Shown piece by piece: positions 41,577 through 50,137 of a stretch of 64,000 bases of DNA. Below the pieces are notes generated by a model that did no database searches, was not told the origin of the DNA, and saw only the letters and a program-made list of their open reading frames with translations. Where the stretch lies: assembly GCF_042682745.1 (NCBI RefSeq), contig NZ_JBHUIO010000011.1:577545-641544 (forward strand). The letters are read 5' to 3'. Numbering within the stretch: the first letter of the stretch is position 1; every line of letters starts with the position of its first letter. This DNA is from Tumebacillus_A lipolyticus. Its GTDB lineage: Bacteria > Bacillota > Bacilli > Tumebacillales > Tumebacillaceae. Made by a program: the position numbers and the translations under genes.

Positions 41577-41756
41577 CTTAAAGTCTCCTTACTCGAAAAG
41601 TCATATTCTCCAGTGTAGCACAAAAACTGTCATTCGCACTACGGGCAGATCGAAAGCGATTCCTGCTTGTCAACATTTTCTAATACAACAGATTGCAGCG
41701 AGGAAGCAGGCTGGAATAATTCTAATGAACTGGTAATCGCGCTCTTGGCTGTCAGC

Positions 41757-41785
41757 TTGGCAAACACACTTTCGGCGTGTATAGT
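41757..41785 (+). promoter_or_regulatory. Promoter of the methyltransferase-MFS operon
   Basis: TTGGCA (41757-41762), 17-base spacer, TATAGT (41780-41785). Confidence 0.65.
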
Positions 41786-41824
41786 ATAGGGATACTTTTC
41801 AGAGAATACGGAGGATTCAAACGT

Positions 41825-42547
41825 GTGAGAGATGGTGGAAGCTTTTTTGATCAACCTGACGTGTTCGATGCATATTGGCGCGCTCGCAGCAGACAGGAAA
41901 GCGCCAACTCGGTGTTGGAACAACCGATCATCGAATCGTTGATCGGTTCGGTCGATCAGCTTGCTGTGCTCGACCTCGGCTGTGGCGATGGCCAATACGG
42001 AAAGCAATTGTTGGCGCAGGGCGCGGCCTCTTACTACGGGATCGATGCATCGATGCGAATGGTGTCGTTGGCAAAAAAGAACTTGACGGAAGGGAATGCG
42101 CACGTTGTGCACCAAGCGTTTGAGGAGATGGAACTGCCAGCGGGGAAGTTTGACCTGGCCGTCTCCCGTCTTGCGCTTCACTATGTGGACGATCTGGTTC
42201 ACGTACTCACAAAAGTGTGCAGGAGCCTAGCCAGCGGCGGACGGCTGGTCTTTTCGGTCGAGCACCCATTGCTCACATCGTGTCAAGAAAGTCAGGGTAC
42301 CAAACCGGGAAGTTGGGTGGTCGATGATTACTTTGTCGCCGGGGCGCGGGACGTTCTCTGGTTCGGCGATCGCGTGCGGAAATATCATCGTTCGATCGAA
42401 GATTATTTTCTCGCTGTCCAGCAGGCCGGCTTTCAGGTGGATATGCTCCGCGAGTCGAAGCCAGATCGGGCGCAGTTTTCCTCAGAAGCAGAATATGGTC
42501 GGCGCATGCGCATTCCTCTCTTTCTATTGATGACAGGGAGGAAATGA
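41825..42547 (+). CDS. SAM-dependent class I methyltransferase
   Basis: A 240-residue methyltransferase. Motif I VLDLGCGDGQYGKQL (about 47-61), motif II-like YYGIDASMRM and FDLAVSRLALHYV (motif IV) are clear. The GTG at 41825 follows GGAGG; upstream frame lacks a site. Its stop overlaps the start of the MFS gene, so a linked function such as modification and export of one compound is possible but unproven. Confidence 0.87.
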   Translation: MRDGGSFFDQPDVFDAYWRARSRQESANSVLEQPIIESLIGSVDQLAVLDLGCGDGQYGKQLLAQGAASYYGIDASMRMVSLAKKNLTEGNAHVVHQAFEEMELPAGKFDLAVSRLALHYVDDLVHVLTKVCRSLASGGRLVFSVEHPLLTSCQESQGTKPGSWVVDDYFVAGARDVLWFGDRVRKYHRSIEDYFLAVQQAGFQVDMLRESKPDRAQFSSEAEYGRRMRIPLFLLMTGRK

Positions 42548-43773
42548 TGAGACGCGCAACATCTTTTCGTTTTTTATGGTTTGGACAGATAGTGGCCAAT
42601 CTGGCCGATGTCCTCTATGTGGTGGTGCTGATCGCGATGGTCTATCAGGCGACAGGCTCGACGATGCTGACCGCGCTGATCCCGATGGTGACGATGGGCG
42701 CACAGCTGATCGGCGGTCTGGTTGCACCGCTCGTGCTGGATCGCTTTCGCCTGTCGCGCCTGCTCGTCAGCACCCAAGTGGGCAAAGCGCTGCTGTTCGC
42801 GCTGCTGACCCTCTTTTTGGATCGTTTGCTCAGCGGAGGCTGGCTGCCTCTCTTGTACGTGCTGATGGCGCTCTTCTCCATCCTCGATGCGGCAGCCAAC
42901 CCTGCGCGAAATGCGATCGTCCCCCGCCTGGTGGATAAAGCGGAGCTGGTCAAAGTGAACGGCTGGCTCGCTTCGACCGACCAGACGGTCAACCTCGCCG
43001 GCTGGGCGCTCGGCGGCGTGGTCTTCGTTGCGCTGGGCGGCACGGAGAGCATGTGGGTATGCTTTGTGCTCCATGCGGTTGCGGCGCTGCTGATGTTCGG
43101 CGTGCGCGAACCTGTGCGGACGGCTGAAGCGTCAGAAGAGCACGTCGTGAAAAGCTCAGGGATCTCTTCGATGAAAGAGGGCTGGGTGGTGCTCTGGCGC
43201 ACGCCGCTTTTGCGGACGATCCTGATCATGGATGTGATCGAGGTGATGTCGGGCGGCGTGTGGGTCGGTGCGGTGATGATGGTCTTTGTGCAGGAGGCGC
43301 TCGGCGAAGGCGAGCAGTGGTTCGGCTTCCTGAACGCCGGGTACATGGGCGGCATGTTGCTCGGCGGGCTCTTGGTGTCGCTCTGGGCGAAACAGGTGGA
43401 GCGCAAGTTCGCGCCCCTGCTCGTGCTCAGCTCCGCCGTGTTCGCCGCGCTCAACCTCCTCTTTGCTTATACGAGCATCGCTTGGCTCGCCGTGCTGCTC
43501 TGCCTGCTGATGGGACCGCCCAATCAGATGAAGGAAGTGATCCAGCAGACGTTGATTCAGCGCACAGTTGAAGAGCGGCTGCTCCCGAAAGTGTTCTCCG
43601 CGAAGATGACCGTCTTCTACACCGGATACACGCTGTCAGTGCTGGTGATGAGCTTGCTGACCGATTGGATCGGCGTGCGCTCCGTCTACGCGTTGGCCGG
43701 AGCGATTGTCGCATTGGTTCCGCTCCTCGCCTGGAGCAGATGGAAGGTCTTGCGGCAGGCGTCTGTGGTGTAA
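42547..43773 (+). CDS. MFS transporter
   Basis: A 408-residue protein with 11-12 helices of the MFS_3 (macrolide-efflux-like) branch; LVAPLVLDRFRLSRLL is the motif A loop and NPARNAIVPRLVDKAELVKVN is typical of that branch. ATG at 42547 is five bases from GGGAGG; ATG at 42544 is also possible. Coupled to the methyltransferase. Confidence 0.88.
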   Translation: MRRATSFRFLWFGQIVANLADVLYVVVLIAMVYQATGSTMLTALIPMVTMGAQLIGGLVAPLVLDRFRLSRLLVSTQVGKALLFALLTLFLDRLLSGGWLPLLYVLMALFSILDAAANPARNAIVPRLVDKAELVKVNGWLASTDQTVNLAGWALGGVVFVALGGTESMWVCFVLHAVAALLMFGVREPVRTAEASEEHVVKSSGISSMKEGWVVLWRTPLLRTILIMDVIEVMSGGVWVGAVMMVFVQEALGEGEQWFGFLNAGYMGGMLLGGLLVSLWAKQVERKFAPLLVLSSAVFAALNLLFAYTSIAWLAVLLCLLMGPPNQMKEVIQQTLIQRTVEERLLPKVFSAKMTVFYTGYTLSVLVMSLLTDWIGVRSVYALAGAIVALVPLLAWSRWKVLRQASVV

Positions 43774-43846
43774 GCGGGCGAGGTGACATTTGTCGCCTTT
43801 TGCTCGTCACTTGTCACTTGTCGCCTGAAACGTATTCGTGCAAGCA

Positions 43847-43882
43847 AAGAGCGCATGAGCTAGTTGGCTCATGCGCTCTTTT
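43847..43882 (+). terminator. Terminator after the MFS gene
   Basis: AAGAGCGCATGAGC-tagttg-GCTCATGCGCTCTTTT, a 14-bp perfect stem with T-run. The stretch from here to 44189 shows no other gene. Confidence 0.92.
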
Positions 43883-44189
43883 ATCTTGGCGGAGATGCTT
43901 TTCTGCTTTGCTTGTGGAAGGCTTATTTTCGAAAAGGTATGACCTTTGCTCCTTATTTTGGATTCACGCAGTTTTCCGCAAATTTCCTGAACCCCTTCTC
44001 CCTTATCCGATGTTGAGCGATACTATTTGAGAGACGCTGAAGGATACAGACTGTTGCTCTTCTTTCAAGAGCGACCTCTCGAAGTAAAAAGTTGATTCGA
44101 AATATTTTTACAACAACTCCCATCTATCCTGTATTATACATAGTGCATCCTCGTTTGACGAAAAGATGAATAATCGCGGAGGAGAAACG

Positions 44190-44390
44190 ATGAATCGAAC
44201 ATGGATCAGACCTTTGGCCATCTGGGTTCTGCTTTCTTTGCTGCTCGCGATCAACATCTTGCCTACCGACCCTGTTGACTTTCTACTCATCCTACTCATG
44301 GTGACCGCGGTAGCCTTTGTCGGCGCATTTATCTTGGAAGCTTGTATCCGCTTTTTGTTCCCGGCCAAGAACAAAGTGACGAGGAAATGA
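44190..44390 (+). CDS. Small two-helix membrane protein
   Basis: A 66-residue protein with two hydrophobic helices (about 7-23 and 29-58) and a basic C-terminus (KNKVTRK). GGAGGAG precedes the ATG by five bases. Function unknown. Confidence 0.7.
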   Translation: MNRTWIRPLAIWVLLSLLLAINILPTDPVDFLLILLMVTAVAFVGAFILEACIRFLFPAKNKVTRK

Positions 44391-44398
44391 GCAAAACG

Positions 44399-44436
44399 CA
44401 AAAAGCATCTGCCTCTTCGTGAGACAGATGCTTTTT
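44399..44436. terminator. Bidirectional terminator between the small membrane protein and the bkd operon
   Basis: AAAAAGCATCTGCCTC...GAGACAGATGCTTTTT with A- and T-runs on both sides. Confidence 0.9.
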
Positions 44437-44437
44437 G

Positions 44438-45856
44438 CTACCTGCGCTTGGCGACATGGATCGCGATTCCCTGTGCATCGGCTGCCGCTTCCATCAGCGT
44501 TTCGGTCAGCGTCGGATGCGGGTGCAAGGTGAGCGAGATGTCTTCCAGCGTCGCTCCCATCTCGATCGCCAGCGCCGCCTCGCCGACCAGCGAGGACGCT
44601 TCTGCTCCGACGATGTGTACGCCGAGCACAACTCTGCTATCCTGCTCCGCGATGATGCGACAAAATCCCTCTCCCCGCCCGAGGGTCAGCGCCCGACCGC
44701 TGGCCGCAAAGGGAAACTGCCCGACGGTGACGGCGATTCCCTGCGCGTGCGCCTCCGCTTCTGTCAGGCCGACCGTCGCGATCTCCGGGTCGGTGAACAG
44801 CACGGTCGGCATGCAAGCCATGTCTTTGGCGCTGTTGCGACCTGCGATCGCTTCTGCCGCGATCATCCCTTCTCTGCTCGCTCGGTGTGCGAGCAGCGGC
44901 CCATGCGTGACATCGCCGATCGCAAAGAGGTTCCGGTTGGCTGTCCGGCCTTGGTGGTCGGTGGTCAGAAAACCGTGCTCGTCCGTCGAGAGCCCGGCGC
45001 GGTCGAGGTCGAGCCCTTCTGTATTCGGACGGCGTCCGACGGTGACGAGCACCTTGTCAGCAGCGATCTTTTTTTCCACTCCGCCTTGCTGCAACGTCAC
45101 ACAGACAGTTCCCTCCTCGATCGTGTGCCCACAGACTTCCGCTTGGGTGAGCAAAGTGATGCCCGCGCGGCGCATGTTTTTTTTCACGATTTGAACGAGC
45201 GAATGATCGAAGCCTTGGAGGATGTCAGACTCGGAGCAAGCGATGATCACCTCTGTGCCCAGCTTAGCAAAGGCGGTGCCGAGCTCAAGCCCGATACAGT
45301 CACCGCCGATGATCAACAGGCGCTTCGGCAGTTCGGTCAACCGCAACGCTTCGGTGGAGGAGAGGATGTGCAGACCATCGAACGGCAGATTGGGCAGAGG
45401 CTGCGGACGCGAGCCGGTGGCGATGATGCCCGCCTCGAAGCGGTAATACTCCATCCCCTGCTCCGTCTCGACGGCGATGCGATCTTCCGACATGAACAGC
45501 GCTGTCCCTTTGACCACGGTGACGCCGTTTGCGGCGAGCAACGCGGAGATGCCGCGGGTGAGCTTTTGCTGAATGCTCGCTTTCCACGCTTGGTGCTTTT
45601 GCATGTTGAACGCGTGCCGTTCGAGCTCGACACCCATCTCAGTCGCCTGGGCGAGGGTGCCGATCGCATTGGCTGCCTGAATCAGCGCTTTCGACGAGAT
45701 GCACCCTGCATGCAAGCAGATTCCGCCCACCTCTCCCCGCTCGATGAGCACGACCTCAAGGCCGAGCTGGGCGGCGCGGATGGCGGCCACATAGCCTGCG
45801 GGGCCGGTGCCGATGATGACCGTTTGCACGTTTTGCGCGATGTCTCCTACGACCAT
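44438..45856 (-). CDS. lpdV: Dihydrolipoyl dehydrogenase (E3) of the branched-chain 2-oxoacid dehydrogenase complex
   Basis: A 472-residue flavoenzyme that reoxidises the E2 lipoyl group with NAD. FAD motif GTGPAGYVAAIRAAQLG (about 17-33), redox-active disulfide in GGICLHAGCISSKAL (two Cys five apart), NAD motif region GGDCIGLELGTAFAKLG (about 185) and dimer-interface His in HPHPTLTE. Last gene of the bkd operon, twelve bases after E2. Confidence 0.95.
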   Translation of the reverse strand: MVVGDIAQNVQTVIIGTGPAGYVAAIRAAQLGLEVVLIERGEVGGICLHAGCISSKALIQAANAIGTLAQATEMGVELERHAFNMQKHQAWKASIQQKLTRGISALLAANGVTVVKGTALFMSEDRIAVETEQGMEYYRFEAGIIATGSRPQPLPNLPFDGLHILSSTEALRLTELPKRLLIIGGDCIGLELGTAFAKLGTEVIIACSESDILQGFDHSLVQIVKKNMRRAGITLLTQAEVCGHTIEEGTVCVTLQQGGVEKKIAADKVLVTVGRRPNTEGLDLDRAGLSTDEHGFLTTDHQGRTANRNLFAIGDVTHGPLLAHRASREGMIAAEAIAGRNSAKDMACMPTVLFTDPEIATVGLTEAEAHAQGIAVTVGQFPFAASGRALTLGRGEGFCRIIAEQDSRVVLGVHIVGAEASSLVGEAALAIEMGATLEDISLTLHPHPTLTETLMEAAADAQGIAIHVAKRR

Positions 45857-45868
45857 CTCCGCACCCCC

Positions 45869-47107
45869 TTACCCCATCTCCAAAACGAGCAGGTCTGGAT
45901 GTTCCAGCAGTCGCTTGATCCGGTTGGTAAAGCGAACCGCTTCCGCACCGTCGATGACGCGATGATCGAACGAGAGCGACAGGTACATCATCGTGCGGAT
46001 CGCGATCTCTCCTTGATAGACGACCGCTTTTTCCTGCATGGCATGAACCCCGAGGATCGCCACCTCTGGATAGTTCAGGATCGGGGTGGCAAAAAGCCCG
46101 CCGAGCGGCCCCATGTTGGAGATCGTAATCGTTCCTCCGCGCATCTCCTCGACGGCGAGCGCTCGCCGCTTGGCCAGTTCGATCAGCCGCCCGATTTCTG
46201 TCGCCAGCTCAAGGAGCGACCTCCGCTCAGCCCCCTTCAGCACCGGCACGATCAGACCGTCTGGCGTATCGATCGCAATGCCGATGTTGTAGTCGGAGCG
46301 CAGGACGATCTCGCCGCGCTCGTCGTCCAGCTGGGCGTTGAGGTACGGGTGCTCTTTCAGCGCGATCAGCAACGCTTTTAGCAGGAACGGCAGGTAGGTG
46401 ATCTTCTGCCCGCTCGGTTCGAGCAGTTTGTTCATCCGCCTGCGCAGCGACACCAGTTCGGTCATGTCCACCTCGTCGATCGAAGTGACGTGCGGAGCGG
46501 TGAACGCCGCCTTGGTCATCCGCTCGGCGATCGTGCGGCGCAGCCCGCGCAGCGGGACGCGGGTGGTCGTCGGTGTCATCGTATCGATGCTCGGCAGCGC
46601 TTGTGATCTGACGCTTTCTTCTGCTGTTGATCGACAGCTTTCCTCCGCTCGTTCGGCGTCGCTCAGTCGCTGTTCCTGCTGTGCGCGCTGATGTGCCAGC
46701 AGGTCCTCTTTTGTCACGCGTCCAGCTGCGCCGCTGCCGCTGACGAGTCTGATGTCGATCATCAGGTCGCGGGCGAGCTGTCGAACGGCAGGTGTTGCGA
46801 GAACGCGCCCAGCGGTCAGGATCGGCGCGGAGATCACCTCTGCCCGATCGGCCTGCTCCTGCACAGCCTCCGCTTCGCCGAGGATGACGAGCACCTCACC
46901 AACCCTCGCCAGCTCCCCCGCCTTCGCCTTGATCTCCCGAACTTGTCCGCTCAGCGGGGAGGGCAGCTCGACCAGCGCTTTGTCTGTCTGCACCTCGACC
47001 AGCGGATCGAACTCCCGCACCTGATCGCCCTCCTGCACCAGCCAGCGGACGACCTCCGCCTCGTGGATGCCCTCGCCGATATCGGGAAGTTTAAATGAGA
47101 CTGCCAT
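45869..47107 (-). CDS. bkdB: Dihydrolipoamide acyltransferase (E2) of the branched-chain 2-oxoacid dehydrogenase complex
   Basis: A 412-residue protein: lipoyl domain (1-78) with the lipoyl Lys in VQTDKALVELPSP, linker, peripheral-subunit-binding domain (about 106-140, TPAVRQLARDLMIDIRLVSGSG), second linker, then the catalytic domain with active-site motif DHRVIDGAEAVRF (about 380). One lipoyl domain, as usual for BCKDH E2. Twelve bases after E1 beta. Confidence 0.95.
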   Translation of the reverse strand: MAVSFKLPDIGEGIHEAEVVRWLVQEGDQVREFDPLVEVQTDKALVELPSPLSGQVREIKAKAGELARVGEVLVILGEAEAVQEQADRAEVISAPILTAGRVLATPAVRQLARDLMIDIRLVSGSGAAGRVTKEDLLAHQRAQQEQRLSDAERAEESCRSTAEESVRSQALPSIDTMTPTTTRVPLRGLRRTIAERMTKAAFTAPHVTSIDEVDMTELVSLRRRMNKLLEPSGQKITYLPFLLKALLIALKEHPYLNAQLDDERGEIVLRSDYNIGIAIDTPDGLIVPVLKGAERRSLLELATEIGRLIELAKRRALAVEEMRGGTITISNMGPLGGLFATPILNYPEVAILGVHAMQEKAVVYQGEIAIRTMMYLSLSFDHRVIDGAEAVRFTNRIKRLLEHPDLLVLEMG

Positions 47108-47119
47108 CCGAACACCTCC

Positions 47120-48097
47120 TCAATAGGTCATCACGCGCTCGATGCCGTGCAGGATGCGCCGCGCGTCGGGCGCGCAAATATCTTCGAGCGAAAAGAGCGG
47201 CTGGGGCACATCGTAACTGCCGACGCGCAAGACGGGCGCCTCCAAAGAGAGCAACGCGCCCTCGTTGATCAGCGAGACGATCTCCGCTCCCAGTCCAGCG
47301 GTCTTCGGCGCTTCGTGGACGACGAGCGCGCGCCCCGTCTTTTGTACGGAGGCGAGGATCGTCTCCCGATCGAGCGGCGACAAGGTGCGCAGATCGACCA
47401 CCTCCACCTCCCACCCCCGCTGCTTGGCCAGCTCGGCCGCTTCCAGCGAGACGCGAAGCATCGTCCCCCAAGCGAACAGCGACAGGTCTTTCCCCGTGCG
47501 CACGATGTTCGCACGACCGATCGGCACCGTGTAGTGCCCCTCCGGCACCTCCTCTTTAAACGCCCGATAGATTCGCATCGGCTCAAAGAAAAGCACCGGA
47601 TCTGGGTCTGCGATCGCCGCGAGCAACAGCCCTTTTGCATCGTATGGCGTGGAGGGGCAGACCACTTTTAACCCCGGCTGATGAACAAAAAACGCCTCGG
47701 GACTGTCCCCGTGAAGCTCGGGGGCGCGAATGCCCGCGCCGTAGGGAGCGCGGATGACCAGCGGACAGGAAAATCTCCCCTGGGAGCGCGTCCGAACCCG
47801 CGAGACATGACAGACGATCTGCTCGACCGCCGGGTAGAGAAAGCCTGCAAACTGCACCTCTGGCACCGGGCGCATTCCATTGACCGCAAGCCCGACAGAC
47901 GCGCCGACGATCCCCGCTTCAGCAAGCGGGGTGTCGATGACGCGCAGGCTGCCAAATTCAGCCTGCAAACCTTCTGTGGCGCGGAACACCCCGCCGTTCA
48001 CGCCAACATCCTCCCCGAGCACCAGCACGCGCTCGTCCACCTGCAGAGCGACGCGAAGCGCATCCTGAATCGCTTGGATCAAGTTGAACTTTGCCAT
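47120..48097 (-). CDS. bkdAB: 2-oxoisovalerate dehydrogenase E1 beta subunit
   Basis: A 325-residue subunit. VLGEDVGVNGGVFRATEGLQ (about 24-43) and the DTPLAEAGIVGASVGLAVNG segment are diagnostic of E1 beta chains. The ATG at 48097 follows AAGGTGGTG and lies directly after the E1 alpha stop. With E1 alpha it decarboxylates branched 2-oxoacids from Leu, Ile and Val, giving primers for branched fatty acids. Confidence 0.95.
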   Translation of the reverse strand: MAKFNLIQAIQDALRVALQVDERVLVLGEDVGVNGGVFRATEGLQAEFGSLRVIDTPLAEAGIVGASVGLAVNGMRPVPEVQFAGFLYPAVEQIVCHVSRVRTRSQGRFSCPLVIRAPYGAGIRAPELHGDSPEAFFVHQPGLKVVCPSTPYDAKGLLLAAIADPDPVLFFEPMRIYRAFKEEVPEGHYTVPIGRANIVRTGKDLSLFAWGTMLRVSLEAAELAKQRGWEVEVVDLRTLSPLDRETILASVQKTGRALVVHEAPKTAGLGAEIVSLINEGALLSLEAPVLRVGSYDVPQPLFSLEDICAPDARRILHGIERVMTY

Positions 48098-48098
48098 C

Positions 48099-49133
48099 TC
48101 ACACACCACCTTCGCTTCTGTAGAGCGCGCGCATCTCGGCTCGCTGCGCTTGCAGATGCGCGGGCAGCGTCGCGTAGGCGTGGTCAAAGAGGCGATCGGG
48201 ATCGACAGGCGGCGCTGCGAGCATCTCGTCGATCGCAGTTTGCACCTGCTCGTCCGCCTTTTTCCACAGCTCCGCCTCCAGCTCTTCCGTCCAGATGCCG
48301 TGCTCCTGCAACGTTTGTTTCAAGCGCTCGATCGGGTCTTTCGCTCGCCACGCTTCCACCTCTTCCTCCGTTCGATAGCGAGTGTGATCATCCGCGGTGG
48401 TGTGCGAGCCATAGCGGTAGGTGACCGCCTCGATCAAGGTAGGACCTTTTCCACTCCGCGCTTTGTCTGCCGCCGCCTTCACCGCTCGATAGACGGCCAG
48501 CAGGTCGTTCCCATCGACGCGCACGCCCTCCATTCCATAGGCGGTCGCTTTTTCGGCGAGCGTCTCGGTCGCAGTCTGTTTGTGAAGCGGGACGGAGATC
48601 GCATAGCCGTTGTTTTGGCAGAAAAAGATCACCGGCAGTTTGAACACCCCGGCAAAGTTCATCGCTTCATGAAAATCCCCTTCCGATGTCGCGCCGTCGC
48701 CGAGAAACCCGACGGTGACCGCATCTTCCCCACGCAGTTTGCTCGCCCATGCAGCACCTACAGCGTGCGGCAGTTGGGTGGCGATCGGTACGGCGATCGG
48801 GAAGATGTTTACGTTTGGCGGTGGAATGCAGCCTTCAGGGCGACCATTCCAATAGAGCAGGATGGTGGCGAGCGGCAGGCCGTGCACCATCGAAACGCCA
48901 TGTTCGCGATAGGTGGGAAAGAGCCAGTCCCCTTTTTCAAGCGCCACTCCGCACCCGACCTGTGCCGCTTCTTGCCCCTCCAGCGGCGCATAGGTGCCCA
49001 GCCGACCGGAGCGTTGCAACTGCACCGCTCGACGGTCAAAATGACGGATGGTGATCATCCAGGAATACATCTCGGTCAATCGTTCAGGCGTAAGCGCCAT
49101 GCGCTCAGCCCGACTCCATTCTGTCCGGTTCAT
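48099..49133 (-). CDS. bkdAA: 2-oxoisovalerate dehydrogenase E1 alpha subunit
   Basis: A 344-residue thiamine-diphosphate subunit. The ThDP motif is GDGATSEGDFHEAMNFAGVF (about 157-176), and the phosphorylation-loop-like TYRYGSHTTADDHTRYR is the second conserved block. The ATG at 49133 follows GGAGGGGGG. First gene of the bkdAA-bkdAB-bkdB-lpdV operon, which lacks the ptb, buk and bkdR genes seen in B. subtilis. Confidence 0.95.
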   Translation of the reverse strand: MNRTEWSRAERMALTPERLTEMYSWMITIRHFDRRAVQLQRSGRLGTYAPLEGQEAAQVGCGVALEKGDWLFPTYREHGVSMVHGLPLATILLYWNGRPEGCIPPPNVNIFPIAVPIATQLPHAVGAAWASKLRGEDAVTVGFLGDGATSEGDFHEAMNFAGVFKLPVIFFCQNNGYAISVPLHKQTATETLAEKATAYGMEGVRVDGNDLLAVYRAVKAAADKARSGKGPTLIEAVTYRYGSHTTADDHTRYRTEEEVEAWRAKDPIERLKQTLQEHGIWTEELEAELWKKADEQVQTAIDEMLAAPPVDPDRLFDHAYATLPAHLQAQRAEMRALYRSEGGV

Positions 49134-49237
49134 CAACTTGTCCCCCCTCCGTTCCTATATATGCGCGCCCCCGCGCAAAAATCTCTCCTCAACTTGAGAA
49201 AGACTCCGCTTTCGCACTTGTGAATTTTTATTGTTGT

Positions 49238-49248
49238 TTACAGTGTAA
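49238..49248. promoter_or_regulatory. Second copy of the TTACAGTGTAA palindrome
   Basis: Lies in the divergent region between bkdAA (minus) and the coiled-coil gene (plus), inside TTTACAGTGTAAGCGACA. Same core as at 12676. Confidence 0.4.
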
Positions 49249-49312
49249 GCGACATGATAGGCTTGTGTTGCAGGGGACGTCACCTGACGATCAAACAGGA
49301 GAGTGAACACGA

Positions 49313-49927
49313 TTGTCTTTTACAGAGACTGAACAGTCGATGCTATCGGAGATGCGGCAGATGCTCGTCACTCTGATCGATCGAACAGAGGTTCAAGGCG
49401 CACAGATCAAAGGGCTCGACAAAAAGCTTCATGAGTTTCATGCGGAGCTAAAGGGCGAGATCGCAGACCTCCGCACAGAGGTAAAAGCAGAGATCGCTGA
49501 TCTTCGCACAGAGGTCAAACAGGTCAAAGCTGAAGTCGCGGATCTCCGCACAGAGGTAGCACAGGTAAAAGCCGAAGTCGCCGATCTTCGCACAGAGGTA
49601 GCACAGGTAAAAGCTGAAGTCGCGGATCTCCGCACAGAGGTCACACAAGTAAAGGCAGATGTCGCCGATCTCCGCAAGGAACTCAAATCGAACATCACAG
49701 GTCTTCGCACAGAGTTCAAAGCGGACATCGCAGATCTCCAAGCCAAACAGAAGCGAGACACTTCAGACATTCGCAACAACATGGCGACAAAACAAGATCT
49801 TCAGCGCTTCAATGAACAGCTTTCCAACCATAAGGTCGATCTCAACTGGCTGCACAGCCAAGTCAACAGGCAGGAGCTGGATCTCTTCCATCTCAAACTT
49901 CAGCAGCAAAAGCTGATGCTGGGCTGA
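49313..49927 (+). CDS. Repetitive coiled-coil protein
   Basis: A 204-residue cytosolic protein, predicted almost fully helical. Residues about 51-150 are repeats of ADLRTEV followed by a lysine/valine spacer, with periods of 14 residues (ADLRTEVAQVKAEV) in the middle and 11 residues (ADLRTEVKAEI) at the edges. 14 equals two heptads and 11 is a hendecad, so this would be a long coiled coil. The N-terminus (MLSEMRQMLVTLIDRTEVQGAQIKGLDKKL) and C-terminus (VNRQELDLFHLKLQQQ) are also heptad-like. TTG start nine bases after AGGAGAG. Related LRTEV-repeat proteins occur in Bacillales, function unknown. Confidence 0.8.
   Translation: MSFTETEQSMLSEMRQMLVTLIDRTEVQGAQIKGLDKKLHEFHAELKGEIADLRTEVKAEIADLRTEVKQVKAEVADLRTEVAQVKAEVADLRTEVAQVKAEVADLRTEVTQVKADVADLRKELKSNITGLRTEFKADIADLQAKQKRDTSDIRNNMATKQDLQRFNEQLSNHKVDLNWLHSQVNRQELDLFHLKLQQQKLMLG
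49463..49765 (+). repeat. Tandem 42-bp (and 33-bp) in-frame repeats
   Basis: Units such as CTCCGCACAGAGGTAGCACA recur at 42-base steps with few synonymous changes between copies, flanked by 33-base units. All are in frame, so copy-number change would alter coiled-coil length without a frameshift. Confidence 0.85.
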
Positions 49928-50058
49928 TCATCCTGACAGATCATGCAACGACTGAGCGGATGCACGCCCGTGCACGCCGCAACCCCCTACGCACGCTCAA
50001 TTGAACCATCTTGCTCCCATGCGCGAGCTTCCTCTTCCACCCTTAATTCCCAGACGGA

Positions 50059-50103
50059 AAAACCCTGCTCTTCCACAGATCGCTGGGAGGAGCGGGGCTT
50101 TTT
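50059..50103 (+). terminator. Terminator after the coiled-coil gene
   Basis: AACCCTGCTCTTCC pairs imperfectly with GGAGGAGCGGGGCTTTTT. Confidence 0.7.
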
Positions 50104-50137
50104 ACACGTTCCGTTCTACCACTTCCGCATCGCACGT

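Noticed and set aside
44435..46381. 648-codon open frame on the plus strand
   Set aside because: Antisense to the E3 and E2 genes, with no ribosome binding site and a composition (many Arg, Asp, His, Gln) typical of shadow frames.
49463..49765. CRISPR-like array
   Set aside because: Repeats are contiguous, in frame and without unique spacers; they code for a coiled coil.
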